Of a stretch of 44,675 nucleotides of DNA, positions 26,514 to 35,679 are shown piece by piece. How positions within the stretch are numbered: position 1 is the stretch's first letter; each line of letters starts with the position of its first letter. The notes under the pieces are model-generated. The model was not told where the DNA came from. It did not search any database and saw only the letters and a list, made by a program, of their open reading frames with translations. The translations under genes were made by a program, and so were the position numbers. The DNA is from Methylobacterium sp. Leaf125. Its GTDB lineage: Bacteria > Pseudomonadota > Alphaproteobacteria > Rhizobiales > Beijerinckiaceae. The DNA is taken from assembly GCF_001423085.1 (NCBI RefSeq), contig NZ_LMNU01000001.1, positions 1,251,688-1,296,362 on the forward strand, in the 5' to 3' direction.

Positions 26514-27818
26514 TCAGCCGCTCCCGGCCGAGCGGCGGCGCAGGGTCAGGATCAGGTGCGTGGCCGAGACCGCGTGCCCGATCGTGATGACGAGGGCCGC
26601 CCCCGCGATTCCCGCATAGGCGATGAGCGGCAGCATGATCGCCAGGGAGACCACCAGGCTGACGACGAAGGCGCGGAAGACCGGCCCGGTATCCTGGATC
26701 GCCCGGAAATACTGGGTCGCCAGATCGCGCAGGAAGATGCAGCCGACCGCGAGGGCCAGGATGCGCACGCTGGCGGCGTAGTCCGCGAAGGCCGGTCCGA
26801 AGACGAGGGTGAGCCAGGTCCCCGCCGGGAGCGCGATGGCGAGGAGGAGCAGGGCGACGACCGGGCCGAGGGTCAGGGCGGCCTTCGCCAGATAGGCGCG
26901 GAGACCCCGCTCGCCGCCGGTCTCGTAGGCGCGCGCCGCCGCCGTGGGCAGGATGTTCTCGGTGGCGGTGAGCAGGATGATGACGAAGCCCACGAGGTAC
27001 TGCGCCGCGCGCAGGCCGCCGATCGCCTCGTCGCCGAGCATGATCCCGGCGAGGATCCAGGCCACCTGCTCCTGCCCGAAGGTGACGAAGACCAGGGGGA
27101 ACATCCAGCGGCCGATGCCCCAGTGCCGGCGCATCACGGGCTTCAGGCGCAGGGCGCGCCGGGGCGCGCGCCAGATGCCGTCGGCGACGGGGGCGGCGGT
27201 GACGAGGGCGGTCCCCGCCAGGGCCGCGGTGGCGAGGGCGGCGTCGAGGCGCAGGCCCGCCCACCAGGCCGCCCCGAGCACCAGGGGAAAGGCGACGGCC
27301 CGGGCGGTGTCCATCGCCACGGCGACGAGGCCGCGCCCCCGGGCGAACAGCGTCCGGCGCACGGTGAGCTGGAGGTTCTGCGCCACGGTGAGCCCGGCCC
27401 CCGCGACGACCACGCCGATCTCCACGGCATGGTGGCGCAGGGCGAAGATGCCCACGAGGGCGAGGGCCACCCCGGCGGCGGCGATGAGGGCGGCGAGCAG
27501 TGCGGCGGCCAGGACGGTGGCGTCGTAGGTCGCGGCCGACCGGCGCCCCTGCGCCGCGAGCGTCATCATCGGGGCCGTCACCAGGGCATTGTGCAGCCCC
27601 TGCGCGAAGGCCGTGACGATCAGGATCAGGACGAAGAGGCCGAATTCCTCGATGCCGACGAGGCGGGCGGTGACGATGCCGCTGACGAAGCCGAAGCCGC
27701 TCACCGCGGCCTGGTCGAGGAGCGAGGCCAGGGCCGGACGCCGGGCGAAGCGCCGCGCGCGGGCGAGGAGCCCGGCCTCGTCGCCGAGGGGCTGGATCAC
27801 GGGGGCTTGCGGGACCAT
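26514..27818 (-). CDS. Polysaccharide flippase (Wzx / MATE-like, MOP superfamily)
   Basis: The 434-residue protein has 12 or so hydrophobic helices spread evenly from residue 40 to the end, with the N-terminal block LLDQAAVSGFGFVSGIVTARLVGIEEFGLFV typical of Wzx-like oligosaccharide flippases. It should move lipid-linked repeat units across the inner membrane for the Wzy-type polymerase encoded downstream. ATG at 27818 is used because GGAG precedes it by 5 nt; an upstream extension is Arg/Pro-rich and unlikely. It lies 22 nt downstream of the FemAB-like gene on the same strand, so the two are likely co-transcribed. Confidence 0.87.
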   Translation of the reverse strand: MVPQAPVIQPLGDEAGLLARARRFARRPALASLLDQAAVSGFGFVSGIVTARLVGIEEFGLFVLILIVTAFAQGLHNALVTAPMMTLAAQGRRSAATYDATVLAAALLAALIAAAGVALALVGIFALRHHAVEIGVVVAGAGLTVAQNLQLTVRRTLFARGRGLVAVAMDTARAVAFPLVLGAAWWAGLRLDAALATAALAGTALVTAAPVADGIWRAPRRALRLKPVMRRHWGIGRWMFPLVFVTFGQEQVAWILAGIMLGDEAIGGLRAAQYLVGFVIILLTATENILPTAAARAYETGGERGLRAYLAKAALTLGPVVALLLLAIALPAGTWLTLVFGPAFADYAASVRILALAVGCIFLRDLATQYFRAIQDTGPVFRAFVVSLVVSLAIMLPLIAYAGIAGAALVITIGHAVSATHLILTLRRRSAGSG

Positions 27819-27840
27819 CGATCTCCGGGGGATGCGCCGG

Positions 27841-28842
27841 TCAGCGATAGGACAGGAACGCCGCCGCCGCATCCCGCAGGCGGGGGGTGCGGCCATAGAT
27901 CCAGCGCGGGCCGCTGATGGCCGGCCTCTTGCTCAGGCCGTGCTTGAACTCGAACACGCCGCGATTGTTGGCCGGGTCGATGCCGCCGAAATCGAAGGTC
28001 TCGCGTCCCTCCGCATGCGCCTGCTCGACGAAGCGCCAGACCGCCAGGGTGGGCGCGGCGCAGGCGCGGGCCCGGTCGTTCGAGGCCGTGTAGAAATCGG
28101 TGAAGCGCCGGCCCGAGACGTGGGCGATCCGGATCAGCACGCGCTCGCCCTTCTCCCGCACCTCCAGGATGCGGTGATGGGGATCGCGCGCGACGAGGTC
28201 GCGGAACTGCGGCCCGTCGAGGCTGTCGCGGAAGCCCTTCTGGGCCTGCAGCGCCCCGTACATCTCCCAGAACGCGTCGAAGGCGGCGAGGCGCTCGTCG
28301 AGGTCGGTGAGGAAGTGGGTGGTGAGATCCGGGTTGCGCTCGGCCTTGCGCAGGGCCTTGCGCCAGCGCTGGTCCATCGCCTGCAGGATCGGCTCGGTGC
28401 CGCCCGTCAGGTCGAGCTCCAGGGTGAAGTACTTGGCCGATTGCGCCGGCACGAAGCCGTGGCCCAGCAGGGCGAGGACGATCGCGTCGGACTGAAAGTG
28501 CTCGAAGCTCACCGCCAGGAGATCGAGGCGCCCGAGGGCGAGGTGCTCCAGCAGCAGGGCGACCACCGCCTCGGCGTGCTTGTCGCCCTTCTCGGTGAGG
28601 AGCGGGCAGCCCTGGAGCAGGACGAACCGCACGAAGCCGCGGCGCTTGACCTGGTACTGGATCAGCGCCACCGGCGCCTCGCTGGCGTCGCGCACGATCA
28701 GGCGGGTCACGTCCCAGCCGACCTTTGCCTTGTAGGTGCCCCACATCCACGAGGCGAAGACGTTGCCGCGGGGCAGAGCCCAGACGGCCTCGTCCCAGAC
28801 GGCGGAGTCCAGGCAGGGACGGATGCTCAGTGCCGCGCTCAT
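27841..28842 (-). CDS. FemAB/GNAT-like acyltransferase
   Basis: The 333-residue protein resembles the double-GNAT FemAB/CelD (Acetyltransf_6) group: an N-terminal half with FASWMWGTYKAKVGWDVTRLIV and a C-terminal half with RWRKALRKAERNPDL, TDFYTASNDRARACAAPTLAVWRFVEQA and FDFGGIDPANNRGVFEFKHGLS. The GIDP-x-NN-x-GV-x-FK block is typical of the Fem family, whose best-known members transfer amino acids from aminoacyl-tRNA. In a polysaccharide locus it may attach an acyl or amino-acid group to a sugar or lipid-linked intermediate; that is inference. AGGAAG lies 6 nt before the ATG. It is divergent from the deacetylase gene with a 200-nt gap. Confidence 0.8.
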   Translation of the reverse strand: MSAALSIRPCLDSAVWDEAVWALPRGNVFASWMWGTYKAKVGWDVTRLIVRDASEAPVALIQYQVKRRGFVRFVLLQGCPLLTEKGDKHAEAVVALLLEHLALGRLDLLAVSFEHFQSDAIVLALLGHGFVPAQSAKYFTLELDLTGGTEPILQAMDQRWRKALRKAERNPDLTTHFLTDLDERLAAFDAFWEMYGALQAQKGFRDSLDGPQFRDLVARDPHHRILEVREKGERVLIRIAHVSGRRFTDFYTASNDRARACAAPTLAVWRFVEQAHAEGRETFDFGGIDPANNRGVFEFKHGLSKRPAISGPRWIYGRTPRLRDAAAAFLSYR

Positions 28843-29042
28843 CGGAGCTTCCTGTCTCGTATCCTCGACGCATCCCTCGCGGGACGGGCCTTCCTACGGC
28901 GAAACGCTTGTCATCCCTCCCTGCGCACCGGAGATCTCCCGCCCAGACTGTGAAGATCCTTAATTTAACGCTGTTCGCGAATGCTGCCGGGGATCATCCA
29001 CGGATCCCGGCCGATCGGGCGAGAAGCTGCTAACGTCCCGGC

Positions 29043-29822
29043 ATGCCGAGGACGCTCGAACACTTTATCCGCGACACGCCCGTCCTGCGCGAGGCGGCCC
29101 TGCGGGTGCGGGCGCTGTCCCGCTCGCTGGCGGCCGCGCCGCCCGGGCTCTACACCCTCTGCTACCACCACGTCGCGCCGCGCGAGCAGGCGCGCTTCGC
29201 CCGGCAACTGCGCTTCCTCGGCCGCCACGGCACGTTCGTCTCGGCCGACCGGGCCGCCGACCTCCTCGCCGACGGCACGGCCGGGCAGGGGCGCCACTTC
29301 CTGGTCAGCTTCGACGACGGCTACGCCGACAACCACGCGGTGGCGCTTCCCGTGCTGCGGGCGCTCGCGATCCCCGCGATCCTGTTCCTCGTCAGCGACT
29401 GGGTGGACGCACCCCCCGGCGGGGACCGGGCCGGCTACATGGACCGCGCCGCCGTGGCCGACTGGCTGGCCGCCGGGCTCGATGTCGGGTCGCACTCGAC
29501 GCGCCACCGCAACCTCGGGCGCCTCACCGCGACGGAGGTCGCCGAGGAGCTGACCCGGTCGCGCCGGGACCTCGAGGCCCTGACGGGCCGGCCGGTCCGG
29601 CACTTCGCCTGCCCCTGGGGCGTGGCCGGCACCGACTTCGACCCGGGCCGCGACCCGGAACTGGCCCGCGAGGCCGGCTATCGCAGCTTCCACACCACCC
29701 GCCGGGGCGTGGCCCGGGGCCCGGAGGACCTCCTGCTGATGCCCCGCCACGTCCTCGAACCCGCCTGGGGGCTCTACCAGATCGATGCCCTGGTGGGCGG
29801 GCCGACGCGCGCCGCCCGATGA
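29043..29822 (+). CDS. Polysaccharide deacetylase (NodB homology domain)
   Basis: The 259-residue protein contains the metal-site motifs of carbohydrate esterase family 4: SFDDGY (Asp91, Asp92) and HSTRH (His151, His155), plus a late PWG motif. It should remove N- or O-acetyl groups from a polysaccharide or sugar intermediate. No convincing signal peptide is present, so it may act on the cytoplasmic face, although the N-terminus is amphipathic. Its stop overlaps the next gene's ATG by four bases (ATGA at 29819-29822), so the two are translationally coupled. No clear ribosome site precedes the chosen ATG. Confidence 0.88.
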   Translation: MPRTLEHFIRDTPVLREAALRVRALSRSLAAAPPGLYTLCYHHVAPREQARFARQLRFLGRHGTFVSADRAADLLADGTAGQGRHFLVSFDDGYADNHAVALPVLRALAIPAILFLVSDWVDAPPGGDRAGYMDRAAVADWLAAGLDVGSHSTRHRNLGRLTATEVAEELTRSRRDLEALTGRPVRHFACPWGVAGTDFDPGRDPELAREAGYRSFHTTRRGVARGPEDLLLMPRHVLEPAWGLYQIDALVGGPTRAAR

Positions 29823-30943
29823 GCCGCCTCGCAATTGGGCGCGGCGACGGACCCGTCGTGATCGTGATCGGCGCCCGCGCACCCTACATGCACCGCCTCT
29901 ACGAGCGCCTGGGGGCGGCCCTGGACCGGCCCCTCCACGTTCTCGCCTGCAGCGCCCGGGAGGCGGCGCGGCACTGGGAGCTGCCCGAGCCGGAGGCCTA
30001 CCGCTTCGCGGTGGTGCCGGGCCTGCGCTGGTACCGCAGCGCAGTGAGCAACCTCTACATCAACCCCGCCATCGTGCCGCGCCTCGCGGCCCTGCGTCCG
30101 AGCGTCGTCGTCGTCAACGACTTCGCCCCCACCATGCTGATGGCCGCCGCCGCGGCCCGGTGGCTCGGCGTGCCCTACGGCCTGCGCACCGACGGGGTGC
30201 CCGAGACCGATCCGGGCCGGCGCTCGCGGCCGCACCGGGCGATGCGGCGCCTGCTGGCGCCGGGGGCGCGCTTCGGCCTCGGGCCGAGCGCCGGCAGCCT
30301 CGCCCTCCTCGAAGGCTACGGCCTCCCCGCCGACCGCCTCGCCCTGGCGCCGCTCTTCCCCGCCTGGGAGCCCGGCCCGGCGGCGGCGACGCCGGAGGCG
30401 GAGCGTCCCTACGACCTGCTGTTCTGTGGCATCCTGAACGAGGACGTGAAGGGCGCGCGCTTCTTCACCGACGTCGTCCTCGCCTGCCAGGCCCGGGGCC
30501 GGAGCCTGCGGGTCCGGGTCGCGGGCGACGGTCCCCTGCGGGCGGAGATGGAGGAACGGCTGGCGGCGGCCGGGATCGCGGCGCAGTTCGACGGCTTCGT
30601 GCAGCAGGCCGAGCTCGGAGCGGTCTACGCCTCGGCCCGCCTCTTCCTGTTCCCGAGCCGGGGCGACGTCTGGGGCATCGTGCTGCAGGAAGCCCTGCAG
30701 AGCGGCGCGGCGGTGCTGGCCTCGCCGCATTCGGGCGCGGCGCGCGAGCTCGTCGCCGCCGGGGCGTGCGGCGCGGTCGAGCCGATGACGGTGGAAGGCT
30801 GGGCCGGGGCGGCCCTGGCCCTCCTCGACGACCCCGCCCGGCGGGCGACGTACCGCGCCCGCGCCGTCCCGGCCCTGGCGCGGTTCTCCCTCGAGGCCGC
30901 GACGCGGGCCTACCGCGCGGCGCTGGCCCCCGCCGCCGGCTGA
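29819..30943 (+). CDS. Glycosyltransferase family 4 (GT-B fold)
   Basis: The 374-residue protein has GT4 features: an N-terminal acceptor domain (VIVIGARAPYMHRLYERLGAAL) and a C-terminal donor domain with LLFCGILNEDVKGARFF, AGDGPLRAEMEERL and SRGDVWGIVLQEALQSGAAVLAS, the last corresponding to the E-x7-E nucleotide-sugar motif with Glu in WGIVLQEAL. It should transfer a sugar onto a growing lipid-linked repeat unit on the cytoplasmic side of the membrane. It is coupled to the deacetylase by a 4-nt overlap and converges with the WecG-type gene 13 nt away. Confidence 0.88.
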   Translation: MSRLAIGRGDGPVVIVIGARAPYMHRLYERLGAALDRPLHVLACSAREAARHWELPEPEAYRFAVVPGLRWYRSAVSNLYINPAIVPRLAALRPSVVVVNDFAPTMLMAAAAARWLGVPYGLRTDGVPETDPGRRSRPHRAMRRLLAPGARFGLGPSAGSLALLEGYGLPADRLALAPLFPAWEPGPAAATPEAERPYDLLFCGILNEDVKGARFFTDVVLACQARGRSLRVRVAGDGPLRAEMEERLAAAGIAAQFDGFVQQAELGAVYASARLFLFPSRGDVWGIVLQEALQSGAAVLASPHSGAARELVAAGACGAVEPMTVEGWAGAALALLDDPARRATYRARAVPALARFSLEAATRAYRAALAPAAG

Positions 30944-30956
30944 GGCGCGCCCGGTC

Positions 30957-31811
30957 TCAGACCGAGCGCACCCCCTCCGGGGCCGGGACATGCTTGGCCT
31001 GCCGGGCCCGGTCGAAGGCCACGATGGCGAGGAAGCGCGGCACCACCTGGGCGTAGCGGGCGCGCAGGCGCCGGGGCTCCTGGATCAGCCGGTAGAGCCA
31101 TTCGAGCCCGCATCGGGTCATCAGCCGCGGCGCCCGCGGGATCGTGCCGATGTTCACGTCGAAGGCGGCCCCGACCCCCATGGCGATGACGCCGGGCAGG
31201 GACGGGGTGTGCGCCTGCATGAAGAGTTCCTGCTTGGGCGTGCTCAGGCCGATCCAGAGGATCTGGGTGCCGTTGGCGCGCAGGCGCGCGTAGAGATCCT
31301 GGGCCTCGGGCTCCGTCAGCGGACGATACGGGAGGGTCTCGGCCCCGGCCACGACGAGGCCCGGCGCCCGCCGGGCCATCTCGGCGGCGAGCTTGTCCGC
31401 GACGCCGGGACCGCCCCCGAGGAAGAAGTGGCGCCAGCCGGCCTCGACCCCGGCGCGGCACACCGCCTCGACGGATTCGATGCCCGGCACCTGCGCGATG
31501 GCCTTGTGGCCGCGCAGGCGCCCGACCCAGGCCAGCGGCCGCCCGTCGGCGCAGACCAGCAGGGCGGCGTCGTGGGCGGCCCGCACCTCGGGCTCGTCCT
31601 GCGCCCGCACGATGCCGTGGGCGTCGCGGAAGACCACGAAGGTCCCGGGACCCGGAACCGCCCGGCTCAGGCGGCGCCGAAGCGCGGCCACCAGGCCTCC
31701 CATGTCGGTGATCGAGACCGGGACGCCACCGAGAAGGAAGTGGGGGACGTCCGGGTCGTGGCCCCAGGCGCGCACGGGCATGGCAGGATCCGGAGTGAGG
31801 GGGCGCGTCAT
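30957..31811 (-). CDS. WecG/TagA/CpsF family glycosyltransferase (GT26)
   Basis: The 284-residue protein carries the GT26 pattern: VFRDAHGIVRAQDEPEVRAAHDAALLVCADGRPLAWVGRL, HFFLGGGPGVADKLA, ILWIGLSTPKQELFM and CGLEWLYRLIQEPRRL. Members transfer N-acetylmannosaminuronate, ManNAc or other hexoses onto lipid-linked disaccharides. The ATG at 31811 overlaps the stop of the upstream GT4 gene (ATGA), so both are expected on one message. The protein should act as a peripheral membrane enzyme in repeat-unit assembly; the sugar is not predictable. Confidence 0.92.
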   Translation of the reverse strand: MTRPLTPDPAMPVRAWGHDPDVPHFLLGGVPVSITDMGGLVAALRRRLSRAVPGPGTFVVFRDAHGIVRAQDEPEVRAAHDAALLVCADGRPLAWVGRLRGHKAIAQVPGIESVEAVCRAGVEAGWRHFFLGGGPGVADKLAAEMARRAPGLVVAGAETLPYRPLTEPEAQDLYARLRANGTQILWIGLSTPKQELFMQAHTPSLPGVIAMGVGAAFDVNIGTIPRAPRLMTRCGLEWLYRLIQEPRRLRARYAQVVPRFLAIVAFDRARQAKHVPAPEGVRSV

Positions 31812-33073
31812 GCGGCAGCCCGGGGGGTTGCGGAGGAACGGGTGGCGATGGCTTCGCGGTAGATCGTGAGCGCGCGCGCGGTGACGGCGTCCTCGGTCCA
31901 GTCGCGCTCGTAGGCGAGGCGGGCGTGGCGCCCCATCGCCCGGGCGGCCTCGGGATCGTCGACGATCCGGTCGAGGGCCTGGGCGAGGGCGCGGGGATCG
32001 CGGGGCGGGACGAGGAGGCCGGTGCGGCCCTCCGTCACGAGGTCGGCGAGGGCGCCGATGCGCGCGGCGACCACCGGCGTCCCGAGGCTGAATGCCTCGG
32101 CGATCACCATCGGCAGGCCCTCGTACCAGTGCGAGGGCACCACCAGGGCGGCCGCCCGCGCCATCGCGGCCTGCACGGCCGCAGGGTCCTGCGGGCCGAG
32201 CAGGGTCAGACCGGGCGCGCGGCCGAGGGCGTCGGCCTCGGGGCCCTCGCCGATGACGGTGATCGGCGCGCGCGTCAGGCGCGCGGCCGCCATCAGGGTG
32301 CCGACGCCCTTCTCGGGCACGAGCCGCCCGACGAACAGGATGCCGGCCCGGGGGCCGTTTGCATCGAGGCTCGGATCGGCCAACCCGTTGGGCTTGATGC
32401 GGATGCGGCTGTCCGGAAGCCCGGCGGCGAGGAAGCGGGTGCGGGCGAAGGGCGTCAACGCGATGAAGCGGTCGACGTCCCGTCCCCAGGTGCCGGCCCG
32501 CCGGTGCACGTCGATCATCCGCGCCACCGCCAGGGAGCCGAGCCGGGACCCGCGATAGCAGGCATGCCGCACCGCTTGGTAGGGCGAGCCGGTCACGCAG
32601 TCCTCGCAGGGGCGGGACTCGCGCATGAGGATGCCGTTGGCGCAGGTCACGCGGAAATTATGCAGGGTCTGCACGGTGGCGACCCCCTCGGCCTGGACCG
32701 CGGCGTGCATGCCCGGCGACACCTGCGGGAAGACGTTGTGCGCGTGCACCACGTCCGGGCGGAAGGCGCGGACGGCCGCCACCACGGCGGCGATCCCGCG
32801 CGGGGCGTGCGGCGCCTCGTAGGCCGTGCGCAGCCGGTCCCAGCCCGTCCGGATCGTGGCGTTGTCGAAGAACAGGGTCTCCACGACCTGCCCGGCGCGG
32901 CGCAGGCTCGCCACCTCCTGGGCCACCACCGAATCCTCGCCACCGCGCACCTGATAGCGATTGTGGACCACGAGGATGCGGAGCGGCGCGGCCGCGAAGG
33001 GGCCCGCGGGCGCCTCCTGCCGAGCCGGATCGCCTCCGGGCGGACGACGCTGTGCGACCTCTGGTTTTGTCAT
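31808..33073 (-). CDS. Glycosyltransferase family 4 (GT-B fold)
   Basis: The 421-residue protein has an N-terminal domain with RILVVHNRYQVRGGEDSVV and VHAHNVFPQVSPG, a Cys-containing insertion (TCANGILMRESRPCEDCVTG with a further Cys in RHACYRGS) seen in this GT4 subgroup, and a donor domain with GRLVPEKGVGTLM and SHWYEGLPMVIAEAFSLGTPVVA (the E-x7-E region). It should add a sugar to the polysaccharide repeat unit. ATG 33073 is preferred; a longer frame to 33151 adds a Ser/Pro/Ala-rich piece unlike the family. No clear ribosome site precedes either start. It forms a two-gene unit with the WecG-type gene. Confidence 0.88.
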   Translation of the reverse strand: MTKPEVAQRRPPGGDPARQEAPAGPFAAAPLRILVVHNRYQVRGGEDSVVAQEVASLRRAGQVVETLFFDNATIRTGWDRLRTAYEAPHAPRGIAAVVAAVRAFRPDVVHAHNVFPQVSPGMHAAVQAEGVATVQTLHNFRVTCANGILMRESRPCEDCVTGSPYQAVRHACYRGSRLGSLAVARMIDVHRRAGTWGRDVDRFIALTPFARTRFLAAGLPDSRIRIKPNGLADPSLDANGPRAGILFVGRLVPEKGVGTLMAAARLTRAPITVIGEGPEADALGRAPGLTLLGPQDPAAVQAAMARAAALVVPSHWYEGLPMVIAEAFSLGTPVVAARIGALADLVTEGRTGLLVPPRDPRALAQALDRIVDDPEAARAMGRHARLAYERDWTEDAVTARALTIYREAIATRSSATPRAAA

Positions 33074-33788
33074 CGCAGCATGCCAAGCCTGGACGAATGG
33101 CAGCGGGGCTGCCGGCGAAGAGCGAGACGATCGTGACCCGACCGTCGACATTTTGCAAGAATAAGCGCGTGTCCTTTAAGATTTGACATCGCCTCAGGAC
33201 AAGCATTGTGCACTGCCGTTCACCAACATCTTACCAAGTTCGTTTCCGTTGCCGCAGAACCCGTCGTCATTCAGGCATCGCCCCGCATACGGGCCGCGAG
33301 CGCCAGACGTTTCAAGGTCGGTGGAGCGACAAAGAGTCATCGTTAAGGAATAGTCAGGCGCCCTGGACTGTGGGCCGGGCGAGTCCGGGACCAACGCAGT
33401 TTAAGCGCGGCCGTTCGCGTCGGCATCGTCCAAGCCAATTTATGGTTGACGGTCGCCTGCCCGCGCCGCGTCGAGTCCGATCACGGGGATTTTCAGTCAC
33501 GGGGAATGCGGTCCGGCCGGGACGGAAGCGGCCGGCGGCCATGACGGGCCGCGGGTTGCTGTCCACGCAGATCAGGCGCGCGCGACCACTGGGTCTGGAA
33601 CACACGGGATCAGGAACATGGGCCGGGGCCTGTCGTTGATGGGGCAGACTGATCGCAGGGGCGGCGCACGCCGCCCGGGCGAGATCATGTTCCGCCGGCA
33701 TCGAAGGCTCGGCGTCGCGACCGCGCAGGCTGCGGGATGAGCGACGCGCCTTCCATGAGACTTGCCTGAGACTTGAAGGACGAACTGA
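33074..33788. other. 715-nt intergenic region between the glycosyltransferase unit and dps
   Basis: No gene is supported on either strand. The left part should contain the promoter of the leftward glycosyltransferase pair and has the least GC-rich patches (around 33145-33190 and 33340-33352). A TTGACA (33184-33189) reads rightward but without a good -10. Two direct repeats occur: TCACGGGGA near 33480 and 33498, and GAGACTTG twice just before dps (33758-33776). The dps leader has AAGGA 9 nt upstream of its start codon. Confidence 0.4.
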
Positions 33789-34343
33789 ATGGCCGATTCC
33801 AAGACCCAAGCCGGAAACCAGCGTCTCCACGAGACCCAGAACGGCACCAAGTCCAACGCGAAGAAGGTTTCGATCGAGGTGCTCAACGCGCGCCTGTCGG
33901 ACGGGATCGACCTCGCCCTCGACGTGAAGCAGGCCCACTGGAACCTGAAGGGACCGCAGTTCATCGGCATCCACGAGATGCTCGACGGATTCCGGACCGA
34001 GCTCGACGACTACAATGACAAGGTCGCGGAGCGCATCACCCAGCTCGGCGGCACCGCCCGCGGCACCGCCCAGGCGGTCGCGTCGGCCTCGCAGCTCAAG
34101 CCCTATCCCCTCGATGCCTACGCGATCGCCGACCATCTGGCCGCGCTGATCGACCGCTACGGCGTCTACGCCAACGCGGTGCGCCAGAACATCGACGACA
34201 CCGACGAGGCCGGCGATGCCGGAACCGCCGACCTCCTCACCGAGGTCTCGCGCGGCGTCGACAAGCAGCTCTGGTTCCTCGAGGCCCACGTGCAGGAGCC
34301 GACCGGCACCCTGCGCGACGGCGACCACGCCGGCCAGCGCTGA
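33789..34343 (+). CDS. dps: DNA starvation/stationary-phase protection protein Dps
   Basis: Dps forms a 12-subunit ferritin-like shell that binds DNA and oxidises Fe(II) with H2O2. The 184-residue product has the ferroxidase signature: KQAHWNLKGPQF with His, then HEMLDGFRTELDDYNDKVAERI with the Asp/Glu ligands, and a C-terminal helix DKQLWFLEAHVQEP. The N-terminal roughly 25 residues are polar and Lys/Asn/Gln-rich, suited to DNA contact. It is monocistronic: a 715-nt non-coding region precedes it and a strong terminator lies 25 nt after the stop. Confidence 0.95.
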   Translation: MADSKTQAGNQRLHETQNGTKSNAKKVSIEVLNARLSDGIDLALDVKQAHWNLKGPQFIGIHEMLDGFRTELDDYNDKVAERITQLGGTARGTAQAVASASQLKPYPLDAYAIADHLAALIDRYGVYANAVRQNIDDTDEAGDAGTADLLTEVSRGVDKQLWFLEAHVQEPTGTLRDGDHAGQR

Positions 34344-34368
34344 GCGCCCGCCCAGGTTCGACGGATCA

Positions 34369-34395
34369 GGGGACGCCGCGAGGCGTCCCCTTTTT
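34369..34395 (+). terminator. Rho-independent terminator of dps
   Basis: GGGGACGCC (34369-34377) and GGCGTCCCC (34382-34390) form a 9-bp perfect stem with a GCGA loop, immediately followed by five T. This is the best intrinsic terminator in the window. The following 260 nt (34396-34654) up to the hydrolase stop codon hold no gene that I can support. Confidence 0.9.
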
Positions 34396-34654
34396 CGTGG
34401 GCGGACGGCCCGTGACCGACGATCGCTTCACTACGGTCGTGGCCAGATCGCTCCATCACCGTCACGGGACCTGTCGCGTCTCACCGCGACCCGGCTGGGC
34501 CGGTTACACCGCCGCCGGAGACGTCTCACGTCGCGACCGGCTGCCGCCGTCACGCTGGCAGCGCGGGTCCCCCATCGGCGAGGCGAGGAACAGGGTGGGG
34601 TGTGGAGGGTGTCCGGAGAGGGAGCGCCCCTCGCGACAGGGGGTCGCATGTCCA

Positions 34655-35536
34655 TCACGAGCGCTCCTCGGGCGCCCCCGTCTCCAGGAACCCGCGCGCG
34701 ATCCGCGAAAACTCCGGCGTGCGCAGGTAGCCGTAGGACTTGTGGTGGTTGGCCTCGCCCGTGGGCCGCCGGTAATCGTTCACCACCCTGTGGTCGTCGA
34801 GAACGACCCCGGTGTCGCTGGGAGCGTAATCGTCCGCGAGGGTGCCGGTCACCGTGACGATGTCGTTGCCGTCGGCGAGGTTGGTCCAGTTCTTCACGTT
34901 GTTCGGCACCCGGGTGGCGCCGAATTCACTCTCGATTTTCATCTTCACTTTCGCGAGACCGAGGGGCGAGCCGACCGTGACCAGGTGGTCGACCCGGAGG
35001 TCCGGGGCGTCGCGCTCCAGCAGCCGCAGAACGTCGTAGGCGATCACCGAGCCCATGGAATGCGCCACCAGCAGGATGCGGTGCCCGCGACATTCGGCGA
35101 GGCGCTCGCTCAGGCGCGCCCGGACCTCCGCCGCGAAGGCGCGCTCGCCGTGGTAGTGCCAGAGATCGTCGAAGCGATGCTCCAGGATCAGGTCGTCGAC
35201 GAGGGTGATCCCCGTCACCTCCTCGACGCGGTCGATCCCGGCATAGAGGGTGGCCAGCACGTCCTGTCCCGTCAGGCTCGGCGCATCTTCGGCGCCGTGC
35301 AGGGGTTCGGAGGCCGGCTGGGGGCGATACGGCTCGGTGACGGCGTCGCCGGCGAGGGGCGTCTCGTAGCGCAGGTCGGCCCAGTAGACGAAGCCGAAGG
35401 TGAACGTGGCGCCGTCGAGTCCTTCGTTGCGAGACAGGCCCTCGGTGATCGCGTCCCGCCACCAGCGCGTCTTCTCATCGACCGGCGGCTTGTTGGCCAA
35501 GCCGTGGATGCCGATGATGACGCTAGGCCGTTCCAT
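34655..35536 (-). CDS. Alpha/beta-hydrolase, lipase-like
   Basis: The 293-residue protein starts MERPSVIIGIHGLANKPPVDE, giving the first strand and oxyanion-hole HG of an alpha/beta-hydrolase, and has the nucleophile elbow in LLVAHSMGSVIAYDVL (G/A-x-S-x-G with Ser in HSMG). A later His (DDHRVVNDYRRP or NHHKSYGYL) could complete the triad. The DWRD-like and VDHLVTVGSPLGL blocks resemble putative cytoplasmic serine lipases/esterases. No signal peptide is seen. ATG 35536 is preferred since upstream in-frame sequence is Arg/Ala-rich. Substrate unknown; it may be monocistronic. Confidence 0.75.
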   Translation of the reverse strand: MERPSVIIGIHGLANKPPVDEKTRWWRDAITEGLSRNEGLDGATFTFGFVYWADLRYETPLAGDAVTEPYRPQPASEPLHGAEDAPSLTGQDVLATLYAGIDRVEEVTGITLVDDLILEHRFDDLWHYHGERAFAAEVRARLSERLAECRGHRILLVAHSMGSVIAYDVLRLLERDAPDLRVDHLVTVGSPLGLAKVKMKIESEFGATRVPNNVKNWTNLADGNDIVTVTGTLADDYAPSDTGVVLDDHRVVNDYRRPTGEANHHKSYGYLRTPEFSRIARGFLETGAPEERS

Positions 35537-35679
35537 GGAGTCCGAAGGTATCCTGTACGCGGGTGGCGCGGCTGCGCGCACTCAGTCTCGAATGGCTCCG
35601 CTGCCGCGCTGACCGGGAATCTAGGGTCGGTGGCGACGGCGGCGACCGGGCGAAAGGTCGCCTGGAGGCGGAAGACTGC

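Noticed and set aside
33354..34328. Long minus-strand frame across the gap and dps
   Set aside because: It reads through dps in the antisense direction and has no domain; dps itself has clear ferroxidase motifs on the plus strand.
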